This document shows positions 46,614-55,866 of a DNA stretch of 64,000 nt, in pieces (within the stretch, counting starts at the first letter, position 1; the number at the start of each line of letters is the position of its first letter). The notes below the pieces were generated by a model. It worked only from the letters and a program-made list of their open reading frames with translations, was not told the DNA's origin and did not search any database. The position numbers and the translations under genes are program-made. Source of the stretch: Devosia sp. (GTDB lineage Bacteria > Pseudomonadota > Alphaproteobacteria > Rhizobiales > Devosiaceae); the NCBI GenBank assembly GCA_017794705.1, contig CP051235.1, positions 2,877,001-2,941,000 on the forward strand, given 5' to 3'.

Positions 46614-48044
46614 TCAGCCGCCGAAGAGCGCCTCAAGCCTCAGTTCGGCGATGCGTTCGACCTGCGCGCAGGCGGTGGCGAATTCCTCGTCGCGGCGATT
46701 TTCGATGCGCTTCTTGAATGCTTCAAGAATCGACGCCTTGGTGTTGTCTTTCACTGCGATGATGAAGGGAAAGCCGAATTTTTCCACGTAGGCGATGTTG
46801 AGCCTTGTGAAGCTGTCGCGCTCCTCATCCGTCAACGCATCGAGACCTGCCGACGCCTGTTCTGCGGTTGATTCAGCGGTCAGCCGCTTTGCTGCGGCGA
46901 GTTTTCCGGCGAGATCCGGGTGGGCCGTCAGTACGCCCAGTCGTTCATCTTCGCTGGCGGCGCGGAACTGGGTGCGCAGCGCAAAATGCAGGCCATTGGC
47001 GCTGTCGTGCACCGGTCCCAACTCTCCCTCCCATGCGCGCAGGGCGATCCAGGGGGAGTGTTCGAATATCGAGCTAAACGTGTCAACGAATGTCCCCTTG
47101 TCCATTTTCGAGGGCGACAGGACCGGCGGCACGTAAGGGTGCGTCTTGTGCCAGTGCTCGGCGATTTGCAGCCGGGTGGGCACCCAGACCTTGTCGAACG
47201 TTCCGATGTAATCCAGAAACCGGATCAGGCCTTGCGCGCGACCCGGCTGGCCGACCAGACGGCAGTGCAGGCCGATGCTCATCATCTTGGGCGACCCGGC
47301 TTCGCCTTCGGCATAAAGACAGTCAAAGCTGTCCTTCAGGAACTGGAAAAAGTCCTCGCCATTGGCAAAGCCCGAGGCGGTGACGAACCGCATGTCGTTC
47401 GCCGAAAGCGTATAGGGGATGACCAGTTGCGGGCGGTTCTGGTGGACACGCCAGTGCGGCAGGTCATCGTCATAAGTGTCCGAAACATAGGCAAAGCCGC
47501 CTTCCTCAGAGACGAGATCAAGCGTGTTGATCGAGGACCGGCCGGTGTACCAGCCTTTGGGCCGGGTGCCGGTGGCCTGCCTGTGCAGGCGGACGGCTTC
47601 GGCAATCTGGCGCCGCTCCTCTTCGGTCGGCATGTCCTTATGTTCGACCCATTTCAGCCCGTGGCTGGCGATTTCCCAATCTGCGTCAACCATGGCGCGC
47701 ACCTGTTCTGGTGCACGCATCAGGGCGGTAGCGACGCCATAGACCGTGAGCGGCAATTCCCGTTCGGTGAAAACGCGGTGCAGGCGCCAAAACCCGGCGC
47801 GCGCGCCATATTCATACATGGATTCAATGTTGGCGTGCCGCTTGTCCGGCCACGGTGCCGCGCCCACCACGTCGGCCAGAAATGCCTCAGAAGCGCCATC
47901 CCCATGCAGCACATTGTTCTCGCCGCCTTCCTCGTAGTTGAGCACGAACTGAACTGCGACATTGGCCCCGCCGGGCCAGTCGGCATGCGGGGGATTGGGG
48001 CCATAGCCGCGCATGTCGCGGGGATATCGGGGAGGTTGGGTCAT
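46614..48044 (-). CDS. puuE: Bifunctional allantoinase (PuuE) / OHCU decarboxylase (UraD)
   Basis: About 476 residues. Residues 1-300 are a polysaccharide deacetylase-type allantoinase, the PuuE family: RYPRDMRGYGPNPPHADWPGG, NYEEGGENNVLHGD, DWEIASHGLKWVEH and YTGRSSINTL. Residues ~310-476 are a UraD domain with catalytic His in FEHSPWIALRAWEG and the hallmark TRLNIAYVEKFGFPFIIAVK. UraD makes S-allantoin from OHCU and PuuE opens its ring to allantoate, so the fusion joins consecutive steps. ATG 48044 is chosen by family alignment; no strong ribosome site is seen. Confidence 0.94.
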   Translation of the reverse strand: MTQPPRYPRDMRGYGPNPPHADWPGGANVAVQFVLNYEEGGENNVLHGDGASEAFLADVVGAAPWPDKRHANIESMYEYGARAGFWRLHRVFTERELPLTVYGVATALMRAPEQVRAMVDADWEIASHGLKWVEHKDMPTEEERRQIAEAVRLHRQATGTRPKGWYTGRSSINTLDLVSEEGGFAYVSDTYDDDLPHWRVHQNRPQLVIPYTLSANDMRFVTASGFANGEDFFQFLKDSFDCLYAEGEAGSPKMMSIGLHCRLVGQPGRAQGLIRFLDYIGTFDKVWVPTRLQIAEHWHKTHPYVPPVLSPSKMDKGTFVDTFSSIFEHSPWIALRAWEGELGPVHDSANGLHFALRTQFRAASEDERLGVLTAHPDLAGKLAAAKRLTAESTAEQASAGLDALTDEERDSFTRLNIAYVEKFGFPFIIAVKDNTKASILEAFKKRIENRRDEEFATACAQVERIAELRLEALFGG

Positions 48045-48107
48045 GCCGGATTTATGGCCCAGGAATTGCATTACCGACAAGCAGCAATCGTCGATTGAGG
48101 AAAAAAG

Positions 48108-48123
48108 TGGACCAAACGGTCAA
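48108..48123. promoter_or_regulatory. Candidate operator between divergent purine operons
   Basis: TGGACCAAACGGTCAA contains GACC-N4-GGTC, an inverted repeat, in the 166-bp gap between puuE-uraD and uraH-xdh. A repressor acting here could control both directions. The regulator is unknown. A second hairpin, CTGCCC/GGGCAG (48157-48162, 48170-48175), lies in the uraH leader. Confidence 0.35.
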
Positions 48124-48210
48124 AAACGTTGCAACATCGCCAAAACCTGCGCCATGCTGCCCAAATTCCGGGCAGGGCAGCAGGTCCGGTTTCCAGCAGT
48201 GGAGCGATAA

Positions 48211-48564
48211 ATGGGGCGCTTGACCACGCATGTTCTGGACACGGCCAACGGACGGCCCGCGGCCGGGCTGGCCATCGATCTCTATCGAATCGAGGGCGAA
48301 CGGCGCACCTTTCTCAATTCCACCGTGACCAATTCCGACGGGCGCAGCGATACCCCGATGCTGGAGGGTAGCGATTTCGTATCCGGCACCTACGAACTGG
48401 TGTTTTACGCTGGCGACTATTTCAAGAAGGCCGGCGCCAAAACGGGCGATCCGAGCTTTCTTGATCATGTGCCGGTCCGGTTCGGGATTTCCGATGCCGA
48501 TCAGCACTATCATGTGCCGCTGCTGGTCTCGCCCTATGCCTATTCCACCTATCGGGGCAGCTGA
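48211..48564 (+). CDS. uraH: 5-Hydroxyisourate hydrolase UraH
   Basis: 117 residues of the transthyretin-like family. [20 protein letters not shown] carries the active-site His, [30 protein letters not shown] follows, and the C-terminal tetrapeptide YRGS (114-117) marks a true HIU hydrolase. It converts 5-hydroxyisourate to OHCU, the substrate of UraD encoded just across the divergent promoter. xdhA starts 3 nt after its stop. Confidence 0.97.
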   Translation: MGRLTTHVLDTANGRPAAGLAIDLYRIEGERRTFLNSTVTNSDGRSDTPMLEGSDFVSGTYELVFYAGDYFKKAGAKTGDPSFLDHVPVRFGISDADQHYHVPLLVSPYAYSTYRGS

Positions 48565-48566
48565 GC

Positions 48567-50027
48567 ATGGCAGTGCGCAACACGGTCCGGTTCTGGCTGA
48601 ACGACGAACTGGTGGAACTCGACAAGCTCGGCCCCGCCGAAACGCTTCTCGATTTCCTGCGGCTTGACCGCAAGTTGCGCGGCACCAAGGAGGGCTGCGC
48701 CGAAGGCGATTGCGGGGCCTGCACGGTGCTTGTCGGCCGCCTCAACGGTGACAACCTCATTTACGAAACGGTCAACGCGTGCATCCGCTTTGTCGCCTCG
48801 CTCGATGGCTGTCACGTGGTCAGCGTCGAGCATCTCAGCGCCTCGGGAACCCTCAACGTGGTGCAACAGGCGATGGTCGACCAGCATGGTTCCCAGTGCG
48901 GGTTCTGCACGCCGGGCATTGTGATGTCGCTTTACCAACTGTGGATGGAAAACCCGAACCCTGACGATCTGGTGATCGAACAGGCGCTGCAGGGCAATCT
49001 CTGCCGCTGTACGGGCTACGCTCCCATCGTGCGCGCCGCAAAATCCGCGGCAGAGCAGGGCGGACAGGCGGCCGATGCGCTGGTGGCGATGCGTGATGAA
49101 ACGATCAACAGGCTAAAGGATTTGCGCGACGGCGCCCGCGTCGAGATCGACGGGCCGGGCGGCAAGCTTGTGCTTCCCGCGGACGTCGACGATCTGGCCG
49201 CTTTGCTCAGCGAGCACCCCAAGGCCACCATCGTTGCCGGCGCCACCGATGTCGGCCTCTGGGTCACCAAATTCATGCGCGACATTGCGCCGGCGGTGTT
49301 CATTGGCCACCTGGATCAGTTGAAATCCATCGCCGTTGGCCCGGACTCGGTGACCATCGGGGCCGGTGTGTCCTATTCGGCATTCTGGCCGGTGGTGCGT
49401 GAAAAGCTGCCGCAGCTCGACTTGTTCTGGTCGCGGATCGGTGGCCAGCAGGTGCGCAATATGGGCACGATCGGCGGCAATATCGCCAACGGGTCGCCGA
49501 TCGGGGACACGCCGCCGGCGCTGATTGCGCTCGGTGCGGCGATCACCCTGCGCAAGGGCGACAAGCGCCGTTTTGTGCCGCTCGAAGAATTCTTCATCGC
49601 CTATGGCAAGCAGGACCGCGAGCCCGGCGAGTTCGTCGAAAGCGTCAGCATCCCCTATCCGGACGCGGGCGATCATTTCGCGGTCTACAAGATTTCCAAG
49701 CGCCGCGACGAGGATATCTCGGCGCTTTGCGGTGCCTTCCGGATCAGCCTCGATGACGAAGGCAAGGTTGCGTCCGCGCGTATCGCTTTTGGCGGCATGG
49801 CGGCCACGCCAAAACGCGCGAAGGCTGTCGAAATGGCCCTCGTTGGGCAGTCCTGGACCGCGGAAACGGTCGCCGTGGCGCTCGACAGGTTCGACGCAGA
49901 CTTCCAGCCGATCAGCGATATGCGGGCCAGTGCTGAATATCGCGCGCTCAGCGCAAAAAACCTCCTGCGCCGCTTCCATCTGGAAACCACCGGGCAACAG
50001 GTCCAGCTCAGCCGGGGTGCAGCATGA
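48567..50027 (+). CDS. xdhA: Xanthine dehydrogenase, small subunit XdhA
   Basis: 486 residues. The first [2Fe-2S] cluster is bound by C44, C49, C52 (CAEGDCGAC) and C72; the second by C111, C114 (CGFCTPG), C146 and C148 (CRCTGY). The FAD domain follows from about 190 (TIVAGATDVGLWVTKF, GGNIANGSPIGDTPPALIAL). It passes electrons from the molybdenum subunit to NAD+. It overlaps xdhB by 4 nt. Confidence 0.96.
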   Translation: MAVRNTVRFWLNDELVELDKLGPAETLLDFLRLDRKLRGTKEGCAEGDCGACTVLVGRLNGDNLIYETVNACIRFVASLDGCHVVSVEHLSASGTLNVVQQAMVDQHGSQCGFCTPGIVMSLYQLWMENPNPDDLVIEQALQGNLCRCTGYAPIVRAAKSAAEQGGQAADALVAMRDETINRLKDLRDGARVEIDGPGGKLVLPADVDDLAALLSEHPKATIVAGATDVGLWVTKFMRDIAPAVFIGHLDQLKSIAVGPDSVTIGAGVSYSAFWPVVREKLPQLDLFWSRIGGQQVRNMGTIGGNIANGSPIGDTPPALIALGAAITLRKGDKRRFVPLEEFFIAYGKQDREPGEFVESVSIPYPDAGDHFAVYKISKRRDEDISALCGAFRISLDDEGKVASARIAFGGMAATPKRAKAVEMALVGQSWTAETVAVALDRFDADFQPISDMRASAEYRALSAKNLLRRFHLETTGQQVQLSRGAA

Positions 50028-52354
50028 ACGTGACGGTGAAGACCCCCGCAACCGTGGTGCACAGGCCTACCGCGCATGACAGCGCCGCCAAGCATGTTTC
50101 GGGTAATGCTGATTACGTCGATGATCTGAAGTCCCCGGACGGCACGCTGCATGCCTATCTCGGGCTCAGTCAGCGGGCGCATGCAAAAGTTAAGCGGCTC
50201 GACCTGTCAAAAGTCTGGCAGGCGCCCGGCGTTGTCGCCGTGCTGACCAGTGCCGATGTGCCGGGGGTCAACGATATCAGTCCGGTCGGCAAGCATGACG
50301 ATCCGATCTTTTCGGACAGCGAGGTGCAGTTCTTCGGCCAGCCCATGTTCGCGGTCGTCGCCCACACCCGCGATCAGGCACGCCGCGCGGCCAAGCTGGC
50401 CGAGGTCGATTATGAAGACCTGCCGGCGGCGCTCAGTATCGATGAAGCCATCGCGGCGGGCAGCGAACTGGTCACCGAGCCGCTGACCCTCAAGCGCGGT
50501 GACGTCGAGGCCGGGATGAAGGGCGCGCCGCATGTGCTCAGCGGTGAAATGGTCATCGGCGGTCAGGAGCATTTCTATCTCGAGGGCCATGTGGCCATGG
50601 CCATTCCGGGCGAGGATGAGGATGTCACCGTCTTTTCCTCCACCCAGCACCCGAGCGAGGTGCAGCACATGGTGGCGCACGCGCTGGGGGTGAAATCGGC
50701 CTCAGTCACGGTCAATATCCGGCGCATGGGTGGCGGCTTCGGGGGCAAGGAAACCCAGGCGAACCTGTTCGCCGCCGTTGCCGCCATTGCCGCCAAGCAC
50801 ACCGGACAGGCGGTCAAGATCCGTCCGGACCGCGACGACGACATGACGGCCACCGGCAAGCGCCATGACTTCAAAGCGACCTACAAGGTGGGTTTTGACG
50901 ATAACGGCAAGATCCACGCCGTGGACGCCACCTTCGCCGCCAATGCCGGCTTTTCCGCCGATCTCAGCGGGCCAGTGTCGGACCGCGCGCTGTTTCACGC
51001 CGACAACGCCTATTTCTTCCCGGCCGTGCATCTCAATTCGCTGCCCTTGAAAACCAACACCGTCTCCAACACCGCCTTCCGCGGATTCGGCGGCCCGCAG
51101 GGGCTGATCGGCGGTGAGCGGATGATCGAGGAGATCGCCTACGCACTCGGCATGGATCCGCTGGACGTGCGCAAGGCCAATTTCTACGGCATCGGCGAAC
51201 GCAATGTGACGCCGTACCATCAGGAGGTCACGGACAATATCGTTGCGCGGCTGGTCGAGGATCTGGAACAGTCCTCGGATTATCGTGCCCGGCGGCAAAC
51301 GATCATCGACTTCAACGCCAGGGGCGGGGTGATCCGCAAGGGCATCGCGCTGACGCCGGTCAAGTTCGGCATTTCGTTCACCGCCACCTGGTACAATCAG
51401 GCCGGGGCGCTGGTACATGTCTATCGCGACGGGTCGGTGCATCTCAATCACGGCGGTACCGAGATGGGGCAGGGGCTCAACATCAAGGTGGCGCAGGTGG
51501 TGGCTGACGAGTTCGGGCTGACGCTCGACGACGTCAAGATCACCGCCACCAACACCGACAAGGTGCCCAACACCTCTGCCACTGCGGCCTCATCCGGCTC
51601 CGACCTCAACGCCATGGCCGCGGCCGATGCCTGCCGGCAGATCAAGTCGCGACTTGCAGAATATGTCGCCGAAAAGTATGGCGAACCGGCGTCCGACGTC
51701 ACCTTCGAGAATGGCGCTGTGATGCTGCGCAATCATCATCTCGACTGGCAGACCATCGTTTCAGAAGCCTATATGGCCCGCATCCACCTTTCGGCAGCGG
51801 GCTATTACAAGACGCCCGGCATTCACTGGGACCGCAACAAGGGGCAGGGGCGGCCGTTCTATTATTTCGCCTATGGCGCTTCGGTCAGCGAAGTGTCCAT
51901 CGATACGCTGACCGGCGAGTATCAGGTTGACCGGGTTGATATCCTGCATGATGTGGGCAAGTCGCTGAACCCTGCGGTCGATCTCGGCCAGGTCGAGGGC
52001 GGATTCATCCAGGGCATGGGGTGGCTGACCACTGAAGAACTGAAATGGAACGACAAGGGCATGCTCACAACGCACGCCCCGTCGACCTACAAGATCCCGC
52101 TTGCCTCCGACGTGCCGCGAGTTTTCAACGTGCGCCTCGCCGAATGGTCCGAGAATGTGGAACGCACCATCCGCCGGTCGAAAGCCGTGGGTGAACCGCC
52201 GCTGATGCTGGCGGTCAGTGTCGTGGAGGCCCTGTCAATGGCGGTCGCCTCGGTTGCGAACTACAAGGTCTGCCCGCGCCTCAACACGCCGGTGACACCC
52301 GAAAGGGTGCTGATGGCGGTGACGAGGCTCAGTGCGGAGGGGCCATCCGAATGA
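50024..52354 (+). CDS. xdhB: Xanthine dehydrogenase, molybdopterin subunit XdhB
   Basis: 776 residues, full length. Molybdenum-cofactor motifs: GQEHFYLEGHVAMAIP, MGGGFGGKETQA, NTAFRGFGGPQG, GTEMGQGLNIKVAQV, ATAASSGSDLNAMAA and the catalytic Glu in SKAVGEPPLMLAVSV. It hydroxylates hypoxanthine to xanthine and xanthine to urate. It overlaps xdhA and xdhC by 4 nt each. Confidence 0.97.
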   Translation: MNVTVKTPATVVHRPTAHDSAAKHVSGNADYVDDLKSPDGTLHAYLGLSQRAHAKVKRLDLSKVWQAPGVVAVLTSADVPGVNDISPVGKHDDPIFSDSEVQFFGQPMFAVVAHTRDQARRAAKLAEVDYEDLPAALSIDEAIAAGSELVTEPLTLKRGDVEAGMKGAPHVLSGEMVIGGQEHFYLEGHVAMAIPGEDEDVTVFSSTQHPSEVQHMVAHALGVKSASVTVNIRRMGGGFGGKETQANLFAAVAAIAAKHTGQAVKIRPDRDDDMTATGKRHDFKATYKVGFDDNGKIHAVDATFAANAGFSADLSGPVSDRALFHADNAYFFPAVHLNSLPLKTNTVSNTAFRGFGGPQGLIGGERMIEEIAYALGMDPLDVRKANFYGIGERNVTPYHQEVTDNIVARLVEDLEQSSDYRARRQTIIDFNARGGVIRKGIALTPVKFGISFTATWYNQAGALVHVYRDGSVHLNHGGTEMGQGLNIKVAQVVADEFGLTLDDVKITATNTDKVPNTSATAASSGSDLNAMAAADACRQIKSRLAEYVAEKYGEPASDVTFENGAVMLRNHHLDWQTIVSEAYMARIHLSAAGYYKTPGIHWDRNKGQGRPFYYFAYGASVSEVSIDTLTGEYQVDRVDILHDVGKSLNPAVDLGQVEGGFIQGMGWLTTEELKWNDKGMLTTHAPSTYKIPLASDVPRVFNVRLAEWSENVERTIRRSKAVGEPPLMLAVSVVEALSMAVASVANYKVCPRLNTPVTPERVLMAVTRLSAEGPSE

Positions 52355-53205
52355 AGCTGACAGCCGCCGGTTTTGACGAATTCATGGATCGCGCCGACGG
52401 TGCGGTACTGGTGGATTTGATCGAAACCCGGGGATCAACGCCGCGGGAAACCGGCGCCTTCATGCTGGTTAGCGCCGCAGACGCACTGGGCACGATCGGT
52501 GGCGGACAGCTGGAATTCATGGCCATTGATGCCGCGCGGCGGCTGTTGCGCGACGCGCAGGCACCCATACAGCTTGATGTGCCGCTCGGCCCCGAAATCG
52601 GTCAGTGCTGTGGCGGCCGGGTGACCGTGGGCTTGCGTCTCATCGGCAAGGCCGAACGGATCGGAGTCGAGCGGCGGCTGGAACTGGCAGAGCGCGACGC
52701 GGTCTCTGTCTACATCATGGGTGCCGGCCATGTCGGGCGGGCGTTGGCCGCCGCACTGGCGCCGCTGCCGGTCAGGCCCATTCTTGTCGATAGCCGCGCC
52801 GGAGCCTTGCAGGATCTGCCGCCGGGCATAACCAAAAGGCTGACCGCGCTGCCGGAGGCCGAGGTGCGCGCCGCGCCGCCGGGCAGCGCCTTCGTCATTC
52901 TGACGCATGAGCATTCGCTCGATTTCCTGATCGCCCGCGAGGTGCTGGAACGCGGCGATGCGTCTTATGTCGGCATGATCGGATCGAAGACGAAACTGGC
53001 CTCCTTCCGCTCTTGGCTGAGGGCGGAACGGGTACCTGATACGCTGGCGGACGGGCTCATCTGCCCCATCGGGGGACAAAGGGTTGCGGATAAGCGACCG
53101 GAGGTGATTGCAGCACTGGCGGCGGCGGAGATTTTGGTTCAAACTGCCCGGCGGGAAGCGTCACCTGCGACGGGTATGGCAGCCGATAGTTTGGGGAACG
53201 GCTGA
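52351..53205 (+). CDS. xdhC: Xanthine dehydrogenase accessory protein XdhC
   Basis: 284 residues: N-terminal VDLIETRGSTPRETGAFMLV, GGGQLEFMAIDAAR and CCGGRVTVGL with the conserved Cys pair (in GQCCGG). A Rossmann domain then shows VYIMGAGHVGRALA and SYVGMIGSKTK. XdhC binds molybdenum cofactor, supports its sulfuration and inserts it in XdhB. Its stop overlaps the ATG of the BMP-type transporter ATPase (TGATG). Confidence 0.95.
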   Translation: MKLTAAGFDEFMDRADGAVLVDLIETRGSTPRETGAFMLVSAADALGTIGGGQLEFMAIDAARRLLRDAQAPIQLDVPLGPEIGQCCGGRVTVGLRLIGKAERIGVERRLELAERDAVSVYIMGAGHVGRALAAALAPLPVRPILVDSRAGALQDLPPGITKRLTALPEAEVRAAPPGSAFVILTHEHSLDFLIAREVLERGDASYVGMIGSKTKLASFRSWLRAERVPDTLADGLICPIGGQRVADKRPEVIAALAAAEILVQTARREASPATGMAADSLGNG

Positions 53206-54779
53206 TGCAGAACGGCTCTGTGCCACGTCTGGAACTGATCGGGATTACCAAGAGTTTTCCCGGCGTTCTGGCCAACGACAATGTCAGCTTCGCCGTCAAG
53301 CCGGGCGAAATCCACGCGCTATTGGGTGAGAACGGCGCCGGCAAGTCCACATTGGTGAAAATGATCTACGGCATCATGCCGCCGGAAAAAGGCGAGATGC
53401 GGTGGAACGGCGAACCGATGGACGTTCCCAATCCCAAGGCCGCGCGTAAGCTCGGCATCGGCATGGTGTTCCAGCATTTCTCGCTTTTCGACGCGCTGAC
53501 CGTGCTTGAAAACATCGCCCTAGGCATGGACGGGAACCTCTCGAACCGCGAACTCGAGGCGCGGGTGCGTGAAGTACTCAAGACCTATGGATTGACGCTC
53601 GATCCCCACCGTGTCGTCTCGACCCTTTCGGTGGGAGAGCGCCAGCGCATCGAGATCGTGCGCGCCTTGCTGCTCAATCCGAAATTGCTGATCATGGACG
53701 AGCCGACCTCGGTGCTGACGCCGCAGGAAGTCGCGCAACTGTTCGAGACCCTGCGCCAGTTGGCCTCGGAAGGCTGTTCAATTCTCTACATCTCGCACAA
53801 GCTCAATGAAATCAAGGTCTTGTGCGATACGGCGACGATCCTGCGTGGGGGCAAGGTCGTCGCCACCTGTGACCCGAAGCAGGAAACCTCGCGGTCGATG
53901 GCTGAATTGATGATCGGCGGCAATCTCAAGGACGTCAGCAAGGACGCGAGCCGGACCTTCGGCCCGCCGCATTTCGTCGTCGACAATTTGTCGGTGCCGG
54001 GTGACGGGCGGTTTGGCACCGCGCTCAAGGATGTGTCGCTGAGCGTGCGCAAGGGCGAAATTTTCGGCATCGCCGGGGTGGCGGGCAATGGCCAGAACGA
54101 GTTGCTTTCTGCGCTCAGCGGGGAAGTGCCGGTGGACCGCGACGATGCGATCCTGATCGGGGGTCAGGCCGCCGGCACCAAGGAGGCCAATGCGCGCCGC
54201 AAGCTCGGGCTTTGCGCCGTTCCCGAGGAGCGCAACGGCCATGCCGCCGTGCCCGATTTCACGCTCACTGACAATGCCGTCCTGACCGCCCGCGACCGGC
54301 GCAATCTGGTCACCGCCTGGCTGATCAACCGGGGCGCGGCCACGCAATATGCCGAGGGAGTGATCGACACGTTTTCGGTCAAGGCGACCGGATCGGCGGC
54401 GACGGCAGGTTCCTTGTCTGGCGGCAATTTGCAGAAATACATCATGGGCCGCGAGATCATGCAGACCCCCGATGTGCTGGTTGTCTCGCAGCCGACGTGG
54501 GGCGTTGATGCGGGTGCCGCCGCGGCCATACATCAGGCGCTGGTTGATCTGGCGACCGCCGGGTCGGCGATTGTCGTGATCTCGCAGGACCTCGATGAGT
54601 TGCTGGCCTTGTGCGACACGCTGGCGGTGATCAACGAGGGCCGGCTCAGCGATCCGATGCCGGTGGCCGATGCGGATATCGAGCAGATCGGCCTGTTGAT
54701 GGGGGGCGTGCACGGCGAAAGCGATACGACGCACATGCCCAAACCCGTGGTCGAACCGGAGGCGCCGCATGCTGTTTAA
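53205..54779 (+). CDS. BMP-type ABC transporter ATP-binding protein (NupA/YufO-like), candidate purine importer
   Basis: 524 residues, two ATPase domains in one chain as in ribose- and nucleoside-type importers. First half: GENGAGKSTLVKMIYG, LSVGERQRIEIVRAL, LIMDEPTSVL. Second half: the degenerate GVAGNGQNELLSALSG, LSGGNLQKYIMGREI, LVVSQPTWGVD, lacking the Walker B Glu as usual. The ATG overlaps the xdhC stop, which ties the transporter to xanthine dehydrogenase and suggests purine bases or nucleosides as cargo. Confidence 0.9.
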   Translation: MQNGSVPRLELIGITKSFPGVLANDNVSFAVKPGEIHALLGENGAGKSTLVKMIYGIMPPEKGEMRWNGEPMDVPNPKAARKLGIGMVFQHFSLFDALTVLENIALGMDGNLSNRELEARVREVLKTYGLTLDPHRVVSTLSVGERQRIEIVRALLLNPKLLIMDEPTSVLTPQEVAQLFETLRQLASEGCSILYISHKLNEIKVLCDTATILRGGKVVATCDPKQETSRSMAELMIGGNLKDVSKDASRTFGPPHFVVDNLSVPGDGRFGTALKDVSLSVRKGEIFGIAGVAGNGQNELLSALSGEVPVDRDDAILIGGQAAGTKEANARRKLGLCAVPEERNGHAAVPDFTLTDNAVLTARDRRNLVTAWLINRGAATQYAEGVIDTFSVKATGSAATAGSLSGGNLQKYIMGREIMQTPDVLVVSQPTWGVDAGAAAAIHQALVDLATAGSAIVVISQDLDELLALCDTLAVINEGRLSDPMPVADADIEQIGLLMGGVHGESDTTHMPKPVVEPEAPHAV

Positions 54780-55866
54780 GGTCGAAAAGCGTCCGGTACC
54801 CAGCCAGACCATGGTCTATCTGACCCCGGTTCTGGCCGTCCTCGTCACCATGGTCCTGGGCGCCATCATCTTCTCGCTGATGGGCTACGACGGCATCGCG
54901 GCGGTGCGTGAAATCTTCTTCACGCCGATCCTCAATACGCTGAAGTGGCAGGATCTGGCGGTCAAGGCGGCGCCCCTGATCCTGATCGGCGTCGGGCTGG
55001 CCATCGGCTATCGCGCCAACGTGTGGAACATCGGCGCGGAGGGGCAGTATATCGTGGGTGGGCTCGCCGCGACGGGCGTGGCGCTGGCCACCCATGAGAT
55101 GACCGGATGGTACCTGCTGCCGCTGATGGCGCTGGCGGGCATTGCGGGCGGTATGGCCTACGCCTCGATCCCCGCGTTCCTCAAAGTGCGCTACAAGGTC
55201 AACGAGATCCTGACCACGCTGATGCTCACCTATGTCGCCGTCCAGCTGCTCAACTATCTGATATTTGGCCCATGGAAGAGCCCGCGCTCGTTTGGCCAGC
55301 CGCAAACGGTCCTGTTCAATGCCGACCAGACGCTGCCCTACATCATTCCCGGCACCATCGTGCAGGCCGGGGCGCCGATCGCCGTCATCGTCGCGCTGGT
55401 TGCCTGGTTCCTGATGAGCCGGTCGATCTTCGGCTTCCAGGTCCGTACCGTCGGCACGGCCCCCAATGCCGCCCGCTACGCCGGTTTTTCGGCCAACCAG
55501 ACTGTCTGGCTGGCGCTGTTGATCGGCGGTGGCATGGCGGGTTTGGCGGGCATGCTGGAGGTGTCCGGTCCCTTCGGGCGCATGGTGCCGCAGTTCCCCA
55601 CCAATTACGGGTTCACCGCCATCATCGTGGCCTTCCTCGGGCGGCTCAATCCGGCGGGCGTGATCATTGCCGGGCTTGTTCTGGCCATCACCTTTGTCGG
55701 CGGCGAAGTGGCGCAGATCACCATTGGCCTGCCATTCCCCGCCGTCGGCATCTTCCAGGCGATGATGCTGTTCCTGCTGCTCGCCGGTGACTTCTTCGTG
55801 CGCTACCGGCTGCGGCGGGTGGTGACAGCCGCATCGGTCAAACCAGCATCGGAGGCGGCAGAGTGA
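54769..55866 (+). CDS. BMP-type ABC transporter permease (NupB/YufP-like)
   Basis: 365 residues with about nine helices. It contains the BPD_transp_2 family stretch GYRANVWNIGAEGQYIVGGLAA and the conserved loop VRTVGTAPNAARYAGFSANQTVWLALLIGGGMAGLAGM. It overlaps the ATPase gene by 11 nt and the second permease by 4 nt. Confidence 0.92.
   Translation: MLFKVEKRPVPSQTMVYLTPVLAVLVTMVLGAIIFSLMGYDGIAAVREIFFTPILNTLKWQDLAVKAAPLILIGVGLAIGYRANVWNIGAEGQYIVGGLAATGVALATHEMTGWYLLPLMALAGIAGGMAYASIPAFLKVRYKVNEILTTLMLTYVAVQLLNYLIFGPWKSPRSFGQPQTVLFNADQTLPYIIPGTIVQAGAPIAVIVALVAWFLMSRSIFGFQVRTVGTAPNAARYAGFSANQTVWLALLIGGGMAGLAGMLEVSGPFGRMVPQFPTNYGFTAIIVAFLGRLNPAGVIIAGLVLAITFVGGEVAQITIGLPFPAVGIFQAMMLFLLLAGDFFVRYRLRRVVTAASVKPASEAAE

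Noticed and set aside
46920-48098. 392-codon open frame on the plus strand
   Set aside because: It is the shadow of the PuuE-UraD gene on the other strand.
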